From assembly GCF_024713975.1 (NCBI RefSeq), contig NC_091093.1, forward strand, positions 3,658,001 through 3,722,000: 64,000 nucleotides of DNA, given 5' to 3'. The notes below the pieces were generated by a model. That model saw only the letters and a program-made list of their open reading frames with translations. It did not search any database and was not told where the DNA came from. Of this stretch, positions 25,250-64,000 are shown one piece after another (the stretch's first letter is position 1; every line of letters starts with the position of its first letter). Made by a program: the position numbers and the translations under genes. The stretch comes from Paralichthys olivaceus (Eukaryota; Chordata; Actinopteri; Pleuronectiformes; Paralichthyidae).

Positions 25250-25580
25250 CACTGGCTGCATGCAGATACTGAACAACACCAAGTACCAGCTGCATTGCTT
25301 AGATGTGCAATATAACCTCCTCACATATTCTACCATCACTGACATTACCTCTCTCATTACAAATGTCATTACTGCTGCCTTCATCTCTGCCATTATCTCA
25401 TGCACAAATACAGTTAACATTGATACACCTCTCAATTTATTTTAGACACCGTCTTTTCTCATGAATGTTGTAAATATTGTTATTTTGTTGCTGTGCTAAG
25501 CTGCACGCTGCATTTATTGCACTTGTGTCTATCTGGGAGAAGGATCCCTCACATGTGGCTCTCTCTGAGGTTTCTCCGTT
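25250..25580 (-). repeat. Dispersed repeat copy B (inverted relative to 20373-20660)
   Basis: Read on the minus strand it repeats the landmarks of copy A in the same order: CAGAGAGAGCC, TGAGGGATCC, AGTGCAATA, GATGAAGGCAGCAGTAATGAC, GATGGTAGAATATGTGAG. Divergence between the copies is substantial, so the insertions are old. Confidence 0.6.
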
Positions 25581-26734
25581 TCTTTCCCCTGTTAATAAAG
25601 ATAAATACAATTTGATTGATTGACAATACTCACACACTGCTTTCATGTTTGATTCAGTAGAATCACAAAGTAGCAGGTAGAGGTTAATACATTGGTCTGG
25701 ATGGACTTCAGTTCTGTTAAATTGTGAAATTATTTAATTATCAGTAGCTGCTGCTGGAGAGAAACACCATGCAGCTCATTATTTCATAAGTACACCCACC
25801 TTTTCAGAGGTGGTACCGTTTTATACATGGTCTACGGGTGTTACACTAGATTTATACATTGTGAAACTTGAGGCCTACAATCTCACCACGATATTCTGTT
25901 TCAGATATGTCAAATTATAATTCACCGAAACAAATGTTTTTTATTTTGGAATGTATAATTCAGCTCAATATAAAGGAAGTGATTCTATGAATGTTGTTGC
26001 CATGACAAAGATTAGCACCCATCACTGGTCTGTTTCAAACTGATATGATGATTAAGCTATCAAAACGATCAGGCGGTGATTTGGACCCGTGGTTTGACCC
26101 AGTCGTTGACCACTATTGAGGTTTATCCAGTGATGTCGAATATGTCCAACTCGGTCCACAGACTGAAGACACTACAACCAGCCCCCCCACTGATGGCTAC
26201 AGAGTACTGCTCGTCTGTTTATTCAAATTGTATTAATATTGGACTGCACTGCACTGGACTCCCCTGGGCCAATAGTTAGTTAGTCAGACAGTTTGATATT
26301 TTGTGGGTGGGGCATTATTATGAGCTGTTGTCCTGTGTGTGATTCCTGGACTCTCCTATGAAAGTCACAGGACTCGTGCGGGCCAACTAATAACAGCTTG
26401 TGATTAGTGTCTATGGCTACACCCAATAAGCGTGAGGCGCAGAGCAGACCCACGTCAGCTGGACTCACTATCTCCTTTTTGTGGGCGGTAAAACAATACT
26501 AATGGATCTGTAATGAAGTGAAGTGAATTAAAGTAATGTCCGCTTTGCATTCATGTGAGTCACTACTGAGTCTTTGCTATTGTTAGAGAGGACTGCGGTG
26601 ATAAGAGCACAAAAGATCTGAACACACCTTTGATAGTTTCAAGCTTTTATCGCAAAATATAACAAAGCAAAGCAAACAAAAACACTCCATTGACTCCAAT
26701 TATTAATAATTGTTTCCTATTGTTTGCTTTGCTT

Positions 26735-26832
26735 TGTGTTTTGTGCAACACTTTGTAACTGTGTTTTGGAAGGTGACATTTAAATACAGTTTATAACTTG
26801 TTATAAATAAAGCAAATTATTATTATTATTAC
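26735..26832 (+). repeat. Retroposon-like 3' tail with (ATT)n
   Basis: AACTTGTTATAAATAAAGCAAATTATTATTATTATT has the form of a LINE or SINE 3' end with a short tandem tail. Only the end is visible. Confidence 0.4.
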
Positions 26833-27534
26833 TGGTCAGTGTGATTGTGTTTCTTATAGTGTGAGGTCTGATATTATAATATAATATAAGATCTAATATT
26901 AATATAAGACATACAGGGGGGTTGTTCTGTGTGTTCAGTGTGTGTGTTTTGTATGTGTTGATTACAAAAAAATTATAATATTAATATAAGACACACAGTT
27001 ATGTTTCGGGACATATTTTGGAGGAACCAGACAATGTTAAATATAAATACAATTTCTGTTAAATGATAATCAAACCAATAATGTTGGATTTAATCACATT
27101 ATATTCCAAAAAAAAAAAGAATAAATTAAGTATTTGAAACTGCATTTATTATGTAGTGAAGTAAAAAAAAAACATTATCACAAAGATATGGTATTTGAAT
27201 AACTTGTTATATTTTGTTAGACCATATTTCTGCTTCATTGCTGTATTATGAATGTATACAGAAAGTTATGATCCACAACACATCAGAAGGAAGAAGAGAA
27301 AAAACTCCAATACAGCGTGTTGGTCCAGCCATCTTTGAGCTTCAGGAGCCAATTTGTGTGCATCACAGACGTGAGGTGAACATCTCTTTTCACGCTCAGT
27401 AACCTTCATATCAGGTGTGAGTGAAGGAATGGAACGTGGCCAAAGGGCAGGACCAGCCGTCATGAATCACCATGTAAATGTAAAGCTACGAAGACACCAC
27501 TCCCTCACCTGCCGCACTAAGACCTCACCCCTGG

Positions 27535-27540
27535 TATAAA
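27535..27540 (+). promoter_or_regulatory. TATA box of the mucin gene
   Basis: TATAAA lies 49 bases upstream of the mucin start codon at 27589. This implies a transcription start near 27565 and a 5' UTR of only about 20-30 bases. A strong TATA box fits a highly expressed, tissue-restricted secretory gene. Confidence 0.75.
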
Positions 27541-27588
27541 GACTTGGACCTCCCTCCCATCCGCCTCAGTGCTCCCGTGGAGAAGCAA

Positions 27589-63720
<36,132 letters not shown>

Positions 63721-64000
63721 GTATGTATTGCTTCCGTTAGTCTTTCAAAGCTAGATAATCAGTCACATGACCAGACTTACACTCTGGTTACACTAACCCC
63801 AGGATAAATATTAGAGCATTTAACCTGTCACACAAAATGACAGTCACACTGACAGCTTGGCTTATAAGCACGTGTCTTCATGACTGAAGAATAATGCCTT
63901 ATTACATTTTATAGCAACTCTTAGAATGCATTTTAAAGGTAGACTAGGCTCATGAGCCAGATAGATGAGCCTAATATTAAGCCTCCTCTTATATTCACAA
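63721..64000 (+). other. Start of mucin intron 46
   Basis: After the donor GTATGT no further exon is seen before the window ends. The cystine-knot exons are expected further right. Confidence 0.6.

Larger units (their letters stand above)
17874..27534. other. Intergenic region between snrpa1 and the mucin gene
   Basis: No exon with family similarity and consistent splice sites was found on either strand. The contents are repeat fragments (listed separately), a TA/poly-T stretch near 19490-19525, and AT-rich sequence such as 21735-21790 and 24760-24900. The many short open frames lack recognisable domains. A lineage-specific non-coding RNA cannot be excluded from sequence alone. Confidence 0.5.

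Overview
The window is genomic DNA from a ray-finned fish, most likely a percomorph teleost. Genes are split by short GT-AG introns, introns are rich in CA/GT microsatellites, and many fragments resemble dispersed repeats common in teleost genomes. There is no prokaryotic gene organisation. Exons were assembled by hand from splice sites, reading phase and protein-family recognition; no database search was run.

Left part (1-17.5 kb): three minus-strand genes in tandem, snrpa1 (17522 to 11339), selenos (10482 to 5379) and the first coding exon of chsy1 (404 to 94, continuing off the left edge). As I recall it, human 15q26.3 has the same order and orientation. selenos is complete, 192 residues counting selenocysteine. 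Its UGA lies two codons before the TAA stop, and a convincing type II SECIS hairpin lies about 300 bases downstream in the 3' UTR. snrpa1 is complete (9 coding exons, 288 residues, with a longer acidic tail than the human protein).

Middle (17.5-27.5 kb): about 10 kb between the divergent snrpa1 and mucin genes. I find no coding exon there. It holds a GATA tetranucleotide array, a small foldback element, an inverted pair of dispersed repeats, other repeat fragments and a CA tract.

Right part (27.5-64 kb): one very large plus-strand gene for a secreted gel-forming mucin of the MUC5 type. Forty-six coding exons (27589 to 63720) keep one open frame of about 5,032 codons; the terminal cystine-knot exons lie beyond the right edge. 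The order is signal peptide, three N-terminal VWD-C8-TIL assemblies (D1, D2, D'D3), a single 9,096-base exon with 20 CysD domains, a VWC-like segment, a fourth VWD with a GDPH motif, C8, TIL and C-terminal VWC-like modules. Two CysD domains are divergent. The other 18 are nearly identical at the DNA level and are separated by short, almost pure threonine linkers. This homogenised array is the most unusual structure in the window.

Functionally, chsy1 (Golgi glycosaminoglycan synthesis), selenos (ER quality control) and snrpa1 (spliceosome) are housekeeping genes. The mucin is a specialised secretory product and appears to be an independent transcription unit with its own TATA box.
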